DNA of 44,946 nt from NCBI GenBank assembly GCA_004293445.1, contig RDYP01000019.1, forward strand, positions 1 to 44,946. The letters are read 5' to 3'. The DNA is from Verrucomicrobiota bacterium. GTDB lineage: Bacteria; Verrucomicrobiota; Verrucomicrobiia; Verrucomicrobiales; Akkermansiaceae. The notes below the pieces were generated by a model. That model saw only the letters and a program-made list of their open reading frames with translations. It searched no databases and was not told the DNA's origin. The position numbers and the translations under genes were made by a program. Numbering within the stretch: position 1 is the stretch's first letter; each line of letters begins with the position of its first letter. Below are positions 1 through 8,520 of the stretch, piece by piece.

Positions 1-1740
1 CACTACTCGAGGCGAAGTGAATTCGAGGACTGCGAGGAGTTGGCGGGCGCGACTAGCGCCCATGAACCAAGTGTAGGCAGAGAAGTCGTCGTTGAATTCC
101 TCAAAAGGCGGGAGACCGAGCAGGATTACCGCCCGGGCATCGAGGCCCTTTGCTTTGTTGATCGAGCAGTGGCGGATCGTGTTGCTGAAGGTGACGGGCT
201 CGGTGATTTCACGAAGGTTTCGATCGACCAAGACCCGGGTGCTGCCGAGTGCGCTGCGAGTGACGTCAGATTGCTTGTGAAGGATGAGGACTTCTTCAGG
301 TTCGCAGAGTCCGTCTTTTTTCCAGCGTGTGAGGATCGCGGTGATCCGTGCCACGGCTTCGGAGGAAGTGTTGTAAGAATATCGTTCTACTGGAGGCCCT
401 TCCGGTAGGTGATCACCATTGCCTAGAGCTTCGAGCATGGGGTTGATTGCGGGGTGCCGGTGTGTTTGAAAGAAACTCCAGAGTGGTCGGGTGTAGCGGA
501 CGGCAGGTTGCAGTCGGAGATGAACGGGCTGAGACCAAACGCTGGCGAGCGAGTGGGTGCTGAAACGTTCTGGGTCTCGAAATGGAGGACGTTGAGCCGG
601 ATCGTAGAAGATGCTCGCGGGTGCTTCACGGCCGGAGCGCAGGAGTTGTTGGTAGATCGACCACCACCCGCCTGGTTCCAAATTTGAATCGCTGGATGGA
701 GGAGTCGGCCAATTCGTGTCGTGGTCTTGGCCTTCGTCGACTACGAGGGCGTCGAAGATCGGCCATTTCGCACGTGCGGCTTCGATTTTTGAAAGTGCGA
801 GAACGTGTTGTGGGAGAAGAACTTCGTAGTAGTGGCGAAATTCCTCAAGTGAGGCGCCGGTTTGAGGACTGGGAGGTGGATTACCGGCGTCCGCGAGACT
901 TCGGAAAAGCTCTTCCCAGCCGAGCACGACCACTTTGCCGTGGTCGATTTTTCGCATGGCGACGATATTTTTGAGATGGGCGGTGAGAGCGAGATTGTAG
1001 ACAAGAAAGAGAACGTTTTGCCCGTCTGCTTGTTGGGCGTAGTGGAAAGCCTGTTCGAGCGCGTGCCAGGTTTTACCGGTTCCTGTTCCACCTCGAACGA
1101 GGAGTTGGCGGTTATCGCGAAGTTGATCGAGAAGTGAGAATTGTGTGGTGAGTTGGCGTTGGAAGAGTTGCTCGGTGTGGTCGAGAAAGTTTCGTCTGGC
1201 GACTGGCTGCACACTGGCTCCGAAGATGGCGAGTATCCGGTCACGCGTGGGATGAGGGACGGCTTGGGCAACCTTGTCGCCGAAGAGGTAGATCCAAGTG
1301 CGGATCCAGTTTTCGAGGTCGTTTTGAAAGACGAGCAAGTTTCGCGGGATGCCTTGAATGTTTGGATATTCCCGCGAGGCGACTTCGCCTGAAATGCACA
1401 GTGCTTTGGCGACCCAGATGGGCGATCCGGCGGCGTTGACCATGCGGCGTATGGCTGACCATTCGCTCATCAGTTGGTCGATCGGGTTTTCAGATTCACC
1501 TTCCCGAGCGCCTGTCGATTGGAACCAACGTGCGAGCTTGTTTTTGACTTCTAACACGAGCAATCCCCCGGCGGGGCCGAGCACGAGAAAGTCGCCTTCG
1601 CGATCGATTCCTTGCGCGTCGCGGTAGTAGTAGCCCCAGAGGATGGTCCATTTTTCATCGAGCTTCTTGAGCTGCTCCGCCACGCGGATTTCCGATGGGT
1701 GACAATGTTCGTTCGGTCGGTGGATAATCCAATGTGCCAT
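1..1740 (-). CDS. NERD-domain DNA helicase, 3' end outside the window
   Basis: An uninterrupted reading frame of 580 codons runs from ATG at 1740 to the left edge with no stop, so the C-terminus is missing. The N-terminal part (about residues 10-130) resembles the NERD nuclease-related domain: an early Glu in an SEIRVAEQL segment, then DREGDFLVLG and LLVLEVKNK, the usual D...ExK nuclease-like arrangement. A helicase core follows, with Walker A GTGTGKT (K223) and a Walker B-like DEGQD (D335-D339). Near the edge are INKAKGLDARAVIL and GASRAR, which fit helicase motifs V and VI, so only a short tail is probably missing. NERD fused to UvrD/Rep-like helicases is a known architecture in DNA processing and is sometimes found in accessory or defence loci; the exact role is unknown. 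It is divergent from the SOS cassette. An in-frame GTG at 1752 is an alternative start. Confidence 0.85.
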   Translation of the reverse strand, partial: MAHWIIHRPNEHCHPSEIRVAEQLKKLDEKWTILWGYYYRDAQGIDREGDFLVLGPAGGLLVLEVKNKLARWFQSTGAREGESENPIDQLMSEWSAIRRMVNAAGSPIWVAKALCISGEVASREYPNIQGIPRNLLVFQNDLENWIRTWIYLFGDKVAQAVPHPTRDRILAIFGASVQPVARRNFLDHTEQLFQRQLTTQFSLLDQLRDNRQLLVRGGTGTGKTWHALEQAFHYAQQADGQNVLFLVYNLALTAHLKNIVAMRKIDHGKVVVLGWEELFRSLADAGNPPPSPQTGASLEEFRHYYEVLLPQHVLALSKIEAARAKWPIFDALVVDEGQDHDTNWPTPPSSDSNLEPGGWWSIYQQLLRSGREAPASIFYDPAQRPPFRDPERFSTHSLASVWSQPVHLRLQPAVRYTRPLWSFFQTHRHPAINPMLEALGNGDHLPEGPPVERYSYNTSSEAVARITAILTRWKKDGLCEPEEVLILHKQSDVTRSALGSTRVLVDRNLREITEPVTFSNTIRHCSINKAKGLDARAVILLGLPPFEEFNDDFSAYTWFMGASRARQLLAVLEFTSPRVV

Positions 1741-1929
1741 CGCAGGCGGCACTGTGATTCATCGTGATGCGGGAGTAAAGGGACGGGTCGTGGTCGAGTG
1801 GTTCGTTGCCGTCGATTTTCGTGGCCAGGCCGATGGATTTGATGGAGGCCTTTATTTTAAAGTCGAGGTGGCTTGTTCCGAATTACTGGGCATCAGACTC
1901 CGGCGGGGCCTGCATCATTTTTCAAATAC

Positions 1930-1943
1930 TGTTCTATTGAACA
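1930..1943 (+). promoter_or_regulatory. LexA operator (SOS box), exact TGTTC-N4-GAACA palindrome
   Basis: The bases read TGTTC TATT GAACA, a perfect 5-4-5 palindrome 28 bases before the imuA ATG. This is exactly the form I recall as reported for verrucomicrobial LexA, and imuA-imuB-dnaE2 is one of its expected targets. The right half-site overlaps a possible -35 element, which fits repression by promoter occlusion. I saw no second copy in the window. Confidence 0.85.
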
Positions 1944-1965
1944 TTTAAAATGATCCATTTAGATT
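1937..1965 (+). promoter_or_regulatory. Predicted imuA promoter overlapping the LexA box
   Basis: TTGAAC at 1937-1942 and TAGATT at 1960-1965 are separated by 17 bases, a good sigma-70 spacing. Initiation would then fall near 1972, the imuA ATG itself, implying a leaderless message; no Shine-Dalgarno sequence precedes that ATG. An alternative -10, TAAAAT at 1946-1951, has a weaker -35 and would give a leader of about 14 bases. In either case the LexA box covers the core promoter. Confidence 0.45.
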
Positions 1966-1971
1966 GTGGTC

Positions 1972-2595
1972 ATGGTTGCGCCGACGATCGAGGATTTGCG
2001 TAGGAAGCTGCGGGAGAAGTTCCCGCAAGCGCATGAGGTTCGTGTTTTGGAAGAGGGCCAGGTCCGGTCGGAGAGGCCTTTTGATCCGATGTTTTTTCCA
2101 TCGGGAGCGATTTCTGAGGTTTTGGGGCCGGGGGGAGCTTTGATGTTGGCGGGTTTGCTGGGGGAACCGGAGGCTTGTGTGGCGTTGCCCGACTTCGTGC
2201 TGATCGACGCTGGGGATGGATTTGATCCGGGATCGTTCAGTGTGGCGGCGTGTTCGCGTTTGTTTTGGGTGCGTTGTTTGACGGTGGAGCAGATGTTGAG
2301 GGCCGCTGAGTTGTTGGTGCGGGATGGCAATTCGTCCTTCGTATTGCTGGACAGTCGAGGGGTGGCGCGGGCGGATTTGCAGGCCTTGCCGGCTTCCGCG
2401 TGGTGGCGCTTGAAATTGGCGACGGAGCTTGCCGGGTGCCGGGTCGTGGTCATGTCTGATGTTCCGCAGGTGCCGTGTGCTGCGTTGCGGATATCGCTGG
2501 CGGCACGCTTGGATCTGGCGGATTTTGAGCTGTCTCGGCGGGAATTGGTGCAACGAATGCGGGTGGTCTTGGAGCGTGGAAGGAGAAGTGCGTGA
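1972..2595 (+). CDS. imuA: ImuA, RecA-like accessory protein of the SOS mutasome
   Basis: A 207-residue protein. ImuA is a RecA/SulA-related accessory factor for translesion synthesis by ImuB and DnaE2. The segment GAISEVLGPGGALMLAGLL sits where the Walker A loop of RecA-like folds lies, but it lacks the GKT/GKS signature, as is usual in divergent ImuA proteins. The C-terminal part has the Leu/Arg-rich strands of this family (RISLAARLDLADF). Identification rests mainly on position: a LexA box upstream, then an ImuB-type polymerase and DnaE2 in the expected order. ATG 1972 is preferred over GTG 1966. The stop lies 38 bases before the imuB ATG. Confidence 0.75.
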   Translation: MVAPTIEDLRRKLREKFPQAHEVRVLEEGQVRSERPFDPMFFPSGAISEVLGPGGALMLAGLLGEPEACVALPDFVLIDAGDGFDPGSFSVAACSRLFWVRCLTVEQMLRAAELLVRDGNSSFVLLDSRGVARADLQALPASAWWRLKLATELAGCRVVVMSDVPQVPCAALRISLAARLDLADFELSRRELVQRMRVVLERGRRSA

Positions 2596-2632
2596 GTGGG
2601 GGGCTGGTTGTTTTACGACGCATCCAAGAATC

Positions 2633-4090
2633 ATGTTTGCAGCGCTTTATCTCCCGGATCTTTCGGTTTTGGCGGTTTTGCGACGTCGGGAGGACGCCCG
2701 TGTAAGGCCCTGTGCGGTGCTGGAAGTCGTGCAAGGTGCGGTTTTGGAAAAGGTGAAGTTGCCCTTGTTGGCAGTGAATGAATGGGCGCGCGGGGCGGGG
2801 ATTGATGTCGGGTGGCCGCTGAATCGGGCTTTGGTGCGATGCCCGGATTTGTTGGTTTTGCCGCCGGATCCTGCGGGTGAAGCGGAACTGCTGCAGGAGA
2901 TGATCGGTCTGGCGGAATGCATCACGCCGGATCTGGAAGTGGCGGGACGCGATACCTTGCTGCTCGATCTTTCGCGGGCTTCGTCGAAGCAGGCATCGGG
3001 ACTAGGTTCTTTGGAGATGTTGGAAGGCGAGCTGTGCCATGTGAAAGCCGCAACGCCGGATTTGGCGTGGTTGGCGGTGAGGCATGCGGCTTGCCATGGT
3101 CGGTATGTTTCGGCGGAGGATATCCAAGCTTTGCCGCTGGAGTTGCCTAGTGGGGTGGGGGTGCTCGGGGTGTTGGAGGATTGGGGGTTGCGAACCATGG
3201 GGGATTTCATGGCGTTGGCTCGTCAGGATTTGATGGAGCGACTGGGGCGTTGGGCTGGTGAGTGGCACGATTTGCTGCATGGCAAAAGGTGCCGACTGCT
3301 GCGACTCCATCGGCCCCCTGAGAATATGGCGCAGTCGGTGGATTTCGAAGATGGGATAGCTTTGGTGGAGCCTTTGGTTTTCACATTTCGGCGTTTGTTG
3401 CATGCCTTGTCGGCACGATTGATGGCGCGTCATGTGGCGGTGAAATCGATGAAGATCGGTTTTCGGTTGGAGTCGGGTGTGTGCTTGGAGCGGGTGATTC
3501 GTCTGCCCGAGCCTCGTGTGGGGGAGGTGGAGTTGCTGCGTCCGGTGGAAGTCTTGTTAGAAACGGTGAAGCTGAAGTCGCCGGTGAGTGGGCTGAGCTT
3601 GGATGTCGAAACCATGCCGCCGACTGCGGCGCAGCGGGATTGGTTCGTTCGCCAGCTTCCGCGGCCTGAGCGGTGGAGTGATACGCTGGCGAGGCTCGAT
3701 GCCTTGTTGGGGCCGGGTCGGACGGGGATTCCTGTACCGTCGTCGGGACATCGGCCGGATGATTTTCACATGCGGTCGGGTGATGGTTCGGATGCTTTGG
3801 AGGAGGGGGATTTTGTGCCGAATTGTCCGGTTCCTTTGCGTCGGTTCCGGCCACCGCATGAGATTGCGGTGGCTTTTGCGCCGGGGCCGCGGCCTCTGGC
3901 TTTGCTGAGTGGTCCGTATCGCGGAGAGATCGTCGCTTGTCGTGGGCCCTTCAAGCATTCCGGTGATTGGTGGGATGCTACCGTCGCGTGGAAGCGGCTG
4001 GAGTGGGATCTTTGTCTCGGTGGGCAGTGTTTGTTACGGTTGGCATTTTTGCCGCCAGATCGTTGGTGCTTGGAGGGGATTTATGCCTGA
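2633..4090 (+). CDS. imuB: ImuB, catalytically degenerate Y-family polymerase homologue
   Basis: A 485-residue protein starting MFAALYLPDL, the typical ImuB beginning. The frame is open further upstream into imuA, but that stretch reads as shadow sequence. Fingers/palm and little-finger-like regions are recognisable. The Y-family catalytic SxDE motif is absent: the equivalent strand reads TLLLDLSRASS, so the protein is expected to be inactive as a polymerase. In characterised systems ImuB is the hub that binds the beta clamp, ImuA and DnaE2. Helix-hairpin-helix-like sequence (LRTMGDFMALARQDLMERLG) lies near residues 180-205. It sits between imuA and dnaE2 under the same LexA-controlled promoter. 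Confidence 0.85.
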   Translation: MFAALYLPDLSVLAVLRRREDARVRPCAVLEVVQGAVLEKVKLPLLAVNEWARGAGIDVGWPLNRALVRCPDLLVLPPDPAGEAELLQEMIGLAECITPDLEVAGRDTLLLDLSRASSKQASGLGSLEMLEGELCHVKAATPDLAWLAVRHAACHGRYVSAEDIQALPLELPSGVGVLGVLEDWGLRTMGDFMALARQDLMERLGRWAGEWHDLLHGKRCRLLRLHRPPENMAQSVDFEDGIALVEPLVFTFRRLLHALSARLMARHVAVKSMKIGFRLESGVCLERVIRLPEPRVGEVELLRPVEVLLETVKLKSPVSGLSLDVETMPPTAAQRDWFVRQLPRPERWSDTLARLDALLGPGRTGIPVPSSGHRPDDFHMRSGDGSDALEEGDFVPNCPVPLRRFRPPHEIAVAFAPGPRPLALLSGPYRGEIVACRGPFKHSGDWWDATVAWKRLEWDLCLGGQCLLRLAFLPPDRWCLEGIYA

Positions 4091-4185
4091 AGCCTGAGAA
4101 GAGGGAGCGTGATGGATGACTTTCAGACAGGGACAAGTTGCTGGCGGCAAGAAGAGGCGGCCGGGGGCTGGGGTATTTTGCGTTG

Positions 4186-7100
4186 ATGAGAATTGAGCCG
4201 TCATTTTGTGAATTTCATGCCCGGTCGGCATTTTCGTTTCTGCGTGGTTCGAGCCCGCCGGAAGTGATGGTGGCGAGGGCGGCGGAACTGGGATTGGGGG
4301 CGATTGCGATTACCGATCATGAGGGATTTTATGGTTCTGCGCGTGCTCACAAGGCGGCCCTGGAACATGGGGTTCGGGCAATCGTCGGTGCGACCTTGGA
4401 GATCGATGGGGCGGGGGTGCCGGTGCTTTGTGCGACGCGTCGGGGATATCGTGCGCTGTCCCGTCATTTGAGTGATCGCCATCTAAAAACGGCGATGCTG
4501 GAAGGCTCGCTGGATGGTGGTGACCTGTTTGTGCTGAGTGGCGATCGTGAGGGGCCGGTGCTGCGGCACTTGCTACGAGATGACAAGAAAGCTGCTCTAA
4601 CAGCTCTGAGGGGCTTGGTTGCGGTGTTCGGTCGGGAGAATGTGTTCGTGCAGATCCAGCGCCATGAATTGCGGGATGATGCTCGATTGAATCGGCATCT
4701 GATCGATCTCGCGGGGCACTTAAGATTGCCGCTGCTGGCCAGCAACTCGCCCTTGCATGCGAAGCGGGAGGATCGGGCGTTGGCGGATGCTTTTGCCTGC
4801 CTGCGTCATCATGTGCCGCTCGATGGGGCGGGTTTGCTGCTCGCTCCGAATGCCGAGCGTCACCTCAAGTCGCCGCGCGAGATGGGTGTGTTGTTTGCCG
4901 ACTTGCCGGAAGCATTGGCGAACACTTGGCGTTTGGCGGAGAGGATCGATTTCACTTTGGAGAAACTGGGTTATGAGTTCCCGGATTTCCGGGGCGAAGA
5001 TGGTCGGGTGCTGTCGATGGGTGAGCAGACAGAGTATTTGCGCAGAGTGAGTCGTGAGGGGGCGATCCGGCGCTATGGATGCTATCGGGACGAGGTGCGG
5101 AGGCAGCTTGAAAAGGAGATCGAGTTGATCGCTCGCTTGGAGCTTTCCGGGTATTTTTTGATCGTGCGGGACATCGTCGAGTTTGCTCGAGCGGAGGGCA
5201 TTCTTTGCCAGGGTCGAGGTTCGGCAGCGAACTCGTTGGTTTGCTTTGTGCTCGGGATTACGAACGTCGACACGGTGAAGCATGGGCTGGTCTTCGAGCG
5301 TTTCCTGTCGGAGCATCTTGCGGGCGGCAAGCAGCACAAGAGTTGGCCGGATATTGATATCGATTTCCCTTCGGGAGCGCAGCGGGAGAAAGTGATTCAA
5401 TACGTTTTCCGTAAGTATGGAGAACGGGGTGCGGCGATGACGGCGAACGTGATCACGTATCGTCCGAAGTCGGCGTTTCGAGAAATGTCAAAGGTGTTGG
5501 GTTTTCCGTCTTCGTTGGCGGATCGCTTTTCCATGTTGGGAGGAGATGCAGAAGCGCCTCGTGATGGGGAAGAGAGGCGAGAGGGTTTCGAGAACCTCAT
5601 GGCGGGTTTGTTGCCGCCGTCGCATCCGCGCTTGCCGGCTTTGGAAAATCTCTATCACGCGGTGCTGGGGATGCCGCGGCATCTGGGTCAGCATTCAGGT
5701 GGGATGGTCATTTGTGACCGTGGGTTGGATGAGGTGGTGCCCATCCAGCCGGCGACGATGCCGGGGCGCACGGTGGTGCAGTGGGACAAGGATGATTGCG
5801 AGGATTTGGGGATCGTGAAGATCGATCTGTTAGGTTTGGGGATGCTGGCGGCGATGGAAGAGATGATCGAAATCACCGGCCGTTTGGGGACGAGGGTCGA
5901 GCCAGCAGGGATTGATCTGGCTGATCCCGCGGTGTTCGAGATGCTGCATCGTGCGGATACGGTCGGGACTTTTCAGGTTGAGTCGCGAGCGCAGATGGCG
6001 ACTTTGTCGATCTTGCGGCCAAATACTTTTTACGAGGTGGCGATTCAGGTGGCGATTGTGCGTCCCGGGCCGATTGTGGGTGAGTTGCTTCATCCTTACT
6101 TGCGGCGACGGAATGGTTTGGAGCGGGTGGACTGCATTCATGATGACCTGCGAGGGGTTCTGGGTCGGACATTGGGGGTCCCTTTGTTTCAGGAGCAGGT
6201 TTTGAAGATGTCGATGATCCTAGCGGGTTTCGACGGAGGAGAAGCGACGGAGTTGCGTCGCGCGATGGCCTTTCATCGTGATGACGAGCGGATGCGTCGT
6301 GTGGTTGCCAAACTGCGGCGGCGGATGAGTGAAAGGGAGGTGTCGGAAGAAGTTCAGGAGAAGGTCGTGGAGTCGACCGGGAACTTTGCGCTCTATGGAT
6401 TTCCGGAGAGTCATGCGTTGTCTTTCGCGTCGATCGCTTATTGGTCCTGCTGGTTCAAGGTTCACCATCCGGCGGCTTTCTACACGGGTCTGATCAATCA
6501 TCAGCCGATGGGTTTTTATTCTGCGCATTCATTGATTCAGGATGCGAAGCGGCATGGTATCCGGGTGTTGCCGGTTTGCTGCCTGAGCAGCGGGGTGGGG
6601 ACGAGGGTGGTGGATGCGGGGACGATCCGGCTCGGGTTGGATCGGGTGTCGGGATTGTCGGCTGCGACGCGGGAACGGATCGTGAAAGAGCGGGAGCGGG
6701 ACGCGTTCGTTTCGTTGGAAGATTTTCTCGGACGGGTCGTGCCGAATGCGAAGGAGCGACGATTGTTGGCAAAGTCGGGTGCCTTGAACGGGCTACCGGA
6801 AGCGGGGCATCGGCGGCGGGCGATGTGGCAGGTCGAGCTGCCCTTGTTCGATGATTTGCTAAGTGGGGTGGAAAAGAAAAGCGGGTGCGCGCTGCCCGAA
6901 ATGACGATTTCAGAGAGGCTGGCAGCGGATTTGGCGACTCAGGGGGCATCGACTGGGCCTCATCCGATGAAATTGTGGCGGCAGCGTTTAGGGTCGCCAC
7001 GGCTTTTGCGGGCGACGGATCTGGAGGCCTTGCCGCAGGGCTTGCCGATCCGAGTGGGTGGGCTGGTGATCTGTCGTCAACGGCCGGGTACGGCGAAGGG

Positions 7101-7326
7101 GCATTGTTTCATCTCGTTGGAGGACGAGACGGGAATTGCGAATCTGTTCGTGCCGAAGAAGACCTTTCAGAGGTTGCGGAGGGTGATTGTCAGCGAGTCT
7201 TTTTTGATGGCGGAGGGGCGGCTGCAGATTTCCGAAGGGGGGCAGCGGACGGTTCATGTGAGTGAGCTGGGGCCGCTACCGGGTTGCGAGCCGGGACATG
7301 TGGCGCGTTCGCATGATTTCCACTGA
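4186..7326 (+). CDS. dnaE2: DnaE2 (ImuC), error-prone DNA polymerase III alpha subunit
   Basis: A 1046-residue C-family polymerase of the DnaE2/ImuC type, which carries out mutagenic translesion synthesis with ImuA and ImuB. The N-terminal PHP domain begins EPSFCEFHARSAFSFLRG and keeps ITDHEGF near residues 43-49. The catalytic carboxylates are intact: PDIDIDF gives D389 and D391, and KIDLLGLGML gives D547. A C-terminal OB-fold (about 940-1010) reads IRVGGLVICRQRPGTAKGHC. The length is normal for DnaE2 and shorter than replicative DnaE1. ATG 4186 begins at the conserved N-terminus, although the frame is open from a TTG at 4138. About 95 bases separate it from imuB, probably in one operon. Confidence 0.93.
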   Translation: MRIEPSFCEFHARSAFSFLRGSSPPEVMVARAAELGLGAIAITDHEGFYGSARAHKAALEHGVRAIVGATLEIDGAGVPVLCATRRGYRALSRHLSDRHLKTAMLEGSLDGGDLFVLSGDREGPVLRHLLRDDKKAALTALRGLVAVFGRENVFVQIQRHELRDDARLNRHLIDLAGHLRLPLLASNSPLHAKREDRALADAFACLRHHVPLDGAGLLLAPNAERHLKSPREMGVLFADLPEALANTWRLAERIDFTLEKLGYEFPDFRGEDGRVLSMGEQTEYLRRVSREGAIRRYGCYRDEVRRQLEKEIELIARLELSGYFLIVRDIVEFARAEGILCQGRGSAANSLVCFVLGITNVDTVKHGLVFERFLSEHLAGGKQHKSWPDIDIDFPSGAQREKVIQYVFRKYGERGAAMTANVITYRPKSAFREMSKVLGFPSSLADRFSMLGGDAEAPRDGEERREGFENLMAGLLPPSHPRLPALENLYHAVLGMPRHLGQHSGGMVICDRGLDEVVPIQPATMPGRTVVQWDKDDCEDLGIVKIDLLGLGMLAAMEEMIEITGRLGTRVEPAGIDLADPAVFEMLHRADTVGTFQVESRAQMATLSILRPNTFYEVAIQVAIVRPGPIVGELLHPYLRRRNGLERVDCIHDDLRGVLGRTLGVPLFQEQVLKMSMILAGFDGGEATELRRAMAFHRDDERMRRVVAKLRRRMSEREVSEEVQEKVVESTGNFALYGFPESHALSFASIAYWSCWFKVHHPAAFYTGLINHQPMGFYSAHSLIQDAKRHGIRVLPVCCLSSGVGTRVVDAGTIRLGLDRVSGLSAATRERIVKERERDAFVSLEDFLGRVVPNAKERRLLAKSGALNGLPEAGHRRRAMWQVELPLFDDLLSGVEKKSGCALPEMTISERLAADLATQGASTGPHPMKLWRQRLGSPRLLRATDLEALPQGLPIRVGGLVICRQRPGTAKGHCFISLEDETGIANLFVPKKTFQRLRRVIVSESFLMAEGRLQISEGGQRTVHVSELGPLPGCEPGHVARSHDFH

Positions 7327-7357
7327 GGACGGGTGGCTCCGATCGGATGAGGCAGGC

Positions 7358-8395
7358 TTATTTCACGCAGCGGAAACCGGTGTGGTTGCTTGGCGATTCG
7401 TTGTCCTGCGAGTGGCGTGCCGCGGGTCGGTAGCGCATGCAATAGGAGATGTGGCAGAGGAAGGATCCGCCCTTGATCACGCGATGGATCATGCCTTGGT
7501 TTTTCAGGCCGGTATCGCGGTTGATCCAGTGGGTGGGGCCTTGTGGTTTGTCGGGGGAGCAGGTGCTGAAATAAGTGGGGTCGTAGAGGTCGTTGCAGAG
7601 TTCCCAAGCATTTCCTGCCATGTCGAAGAGGCCGAAGGAGTTGGGCGGGAAGGATCGAACCGGGGCGCTGCCGGGATGACCATCTTCGGCGCTGTTATGG
7701 TTAGGGAAGTCGCCTTGCCAAGTGTTGGCCATCCACTGGTTGTTTGGTGTGAGATCATTGCCCCAGATGTAGATTTTTCCGGTGAGTCCGCCACGTGCGG
7801 CGTATTCCCATTCTGCTTCCGTGGGAAGTCGCTTGCCGGCCCATTTCGCGTAGGCGCTGGCGTCTTCGTGGGTGACGCAGACGACGGGGTGGTCGTCCTT
7901 GTTTTCGATCGAGCTGCCTTTGCCTTCGGGGTTTCGCCAATTGGCATCGGGGTCGCAGCGCCACCATTCGATCGAGCGGCCGATTAGGTTCGGATCGCCT
8001 TCGATGCCGGCATTTTTGTTAAAGATGATGGAGCCGTTGCGGAGCGGTGTGGCGGAACGATCGTTGGTCACGGTTCGTTCGGCGAAGGTCAGATAGCGGG
8101 TGGCGGTCACGAATTCGGCGAACATCGCGTTGGTGACTTCGGTTTCGTCGATCCAGAAGCTGTCGACCGTGACGGAGTGGGCCGGGCCTTCTTCGGGGAA
8201 ATATTTCGGGCCGGAGGGGGTGTCGAGAGGGCCGTCTTGTCCCATCGTGAAGCTGCCGCCCGGCAGGTGGACCATGCCATCGCGGCGTTCGAGGCCGGGG
8301 ACTTGCGGGGGAAGGAAATGGGCGGGCTCGCTGGAGGCCGATTTTTTTTGGCAGCACGGCAGTAGCAGTGCGAGCAGAGGGAGCAGGTGTTTCAT
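7358..8395 (-). CDS. Formylglycine-generating enzyme-type protein (SUMF1 family), exported
   Basis: A 345-residue protein with a hydrophobic N-terminus (MKHLLPLLALLLPCC) that is a signal peptide, possibly a lipoprotein signal with an atypical lipobox. The rest is an FGE-sulfatase domain: MVHLPGGSFTMGQ, DSFWIDETEVTNAMF, RLPTEAEWEYAARGG, GNAWELCNDLY and RVIKGGSFLCHISYC. C314 and C319 match the copper-binding pair (C336/C341 in human FGE) that oxidises the sulfatase cysteine to formylglycine; most non-catalytic SUMF1-domain proteins lack them. It may therefore be a true sulfatase-maturing enzyme, fitting the sulfatase-rich genomes of this phylum, although no sulfatase gene is in the window. It is convergent with dnaE2. 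Confidence 0.87.
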   Translation of the reverse strand: MKHLLPLLALLLPCCQKKSASSEPAHFLPPQVPGLERRDGMVHLPGGSFTMGQDGPLDTPSGPKYFPEEGPAHSVTVDSFWIDETEVTNAMFAEFVTATRYLTFAERTVTNDRSATPLRNGSIIFNKNAGIEGDPNLIGRSIEWWRCDPDANWRNPEGKGSSIENKDDHPVVCVTHEDASAYAKWAGKRLPTEAEWEYAARGGLTGKIYIWGNDLTPNNQWMANTWQGDFPNHNSAEDGHPGSAPVRSFPPNSFGLFDMAGNAWELCNDLYDPTYFSTCSPDKPQGPTHWINRDTGLKNQGMIHRVIKGGSFLCHISYCMRYRPAARHSQDNESPSNHTGFRCVK

Positions 8396-8520
8396 CGGGC
8401 GGGGCGGAGGATGTGGGTTTCGCGGTGGGCGAGCACGCTGATTTCGAATCGAGGTTGATGAAAGGTGCCGGATGTCCCTTGGATTGCAAAAACGTCTGGC
8501 GTGGCGAGGGTGGCGTGGTG

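Noticed and set aside
741-1271. 176-residue minus-strand ORF inside the NERD-helicase
   Set aside because: Its sequence is Ser/Pro/Thr-rich shadow; the NERD-helicase frame covers the same bases with recognisable motifs.
1754-1948. 64-residue plus-strand ORF in the imuA upstream region
   Set aside because: It has no family resemblance and overlaps the LexA box and promoter, so it is probably not a gene.
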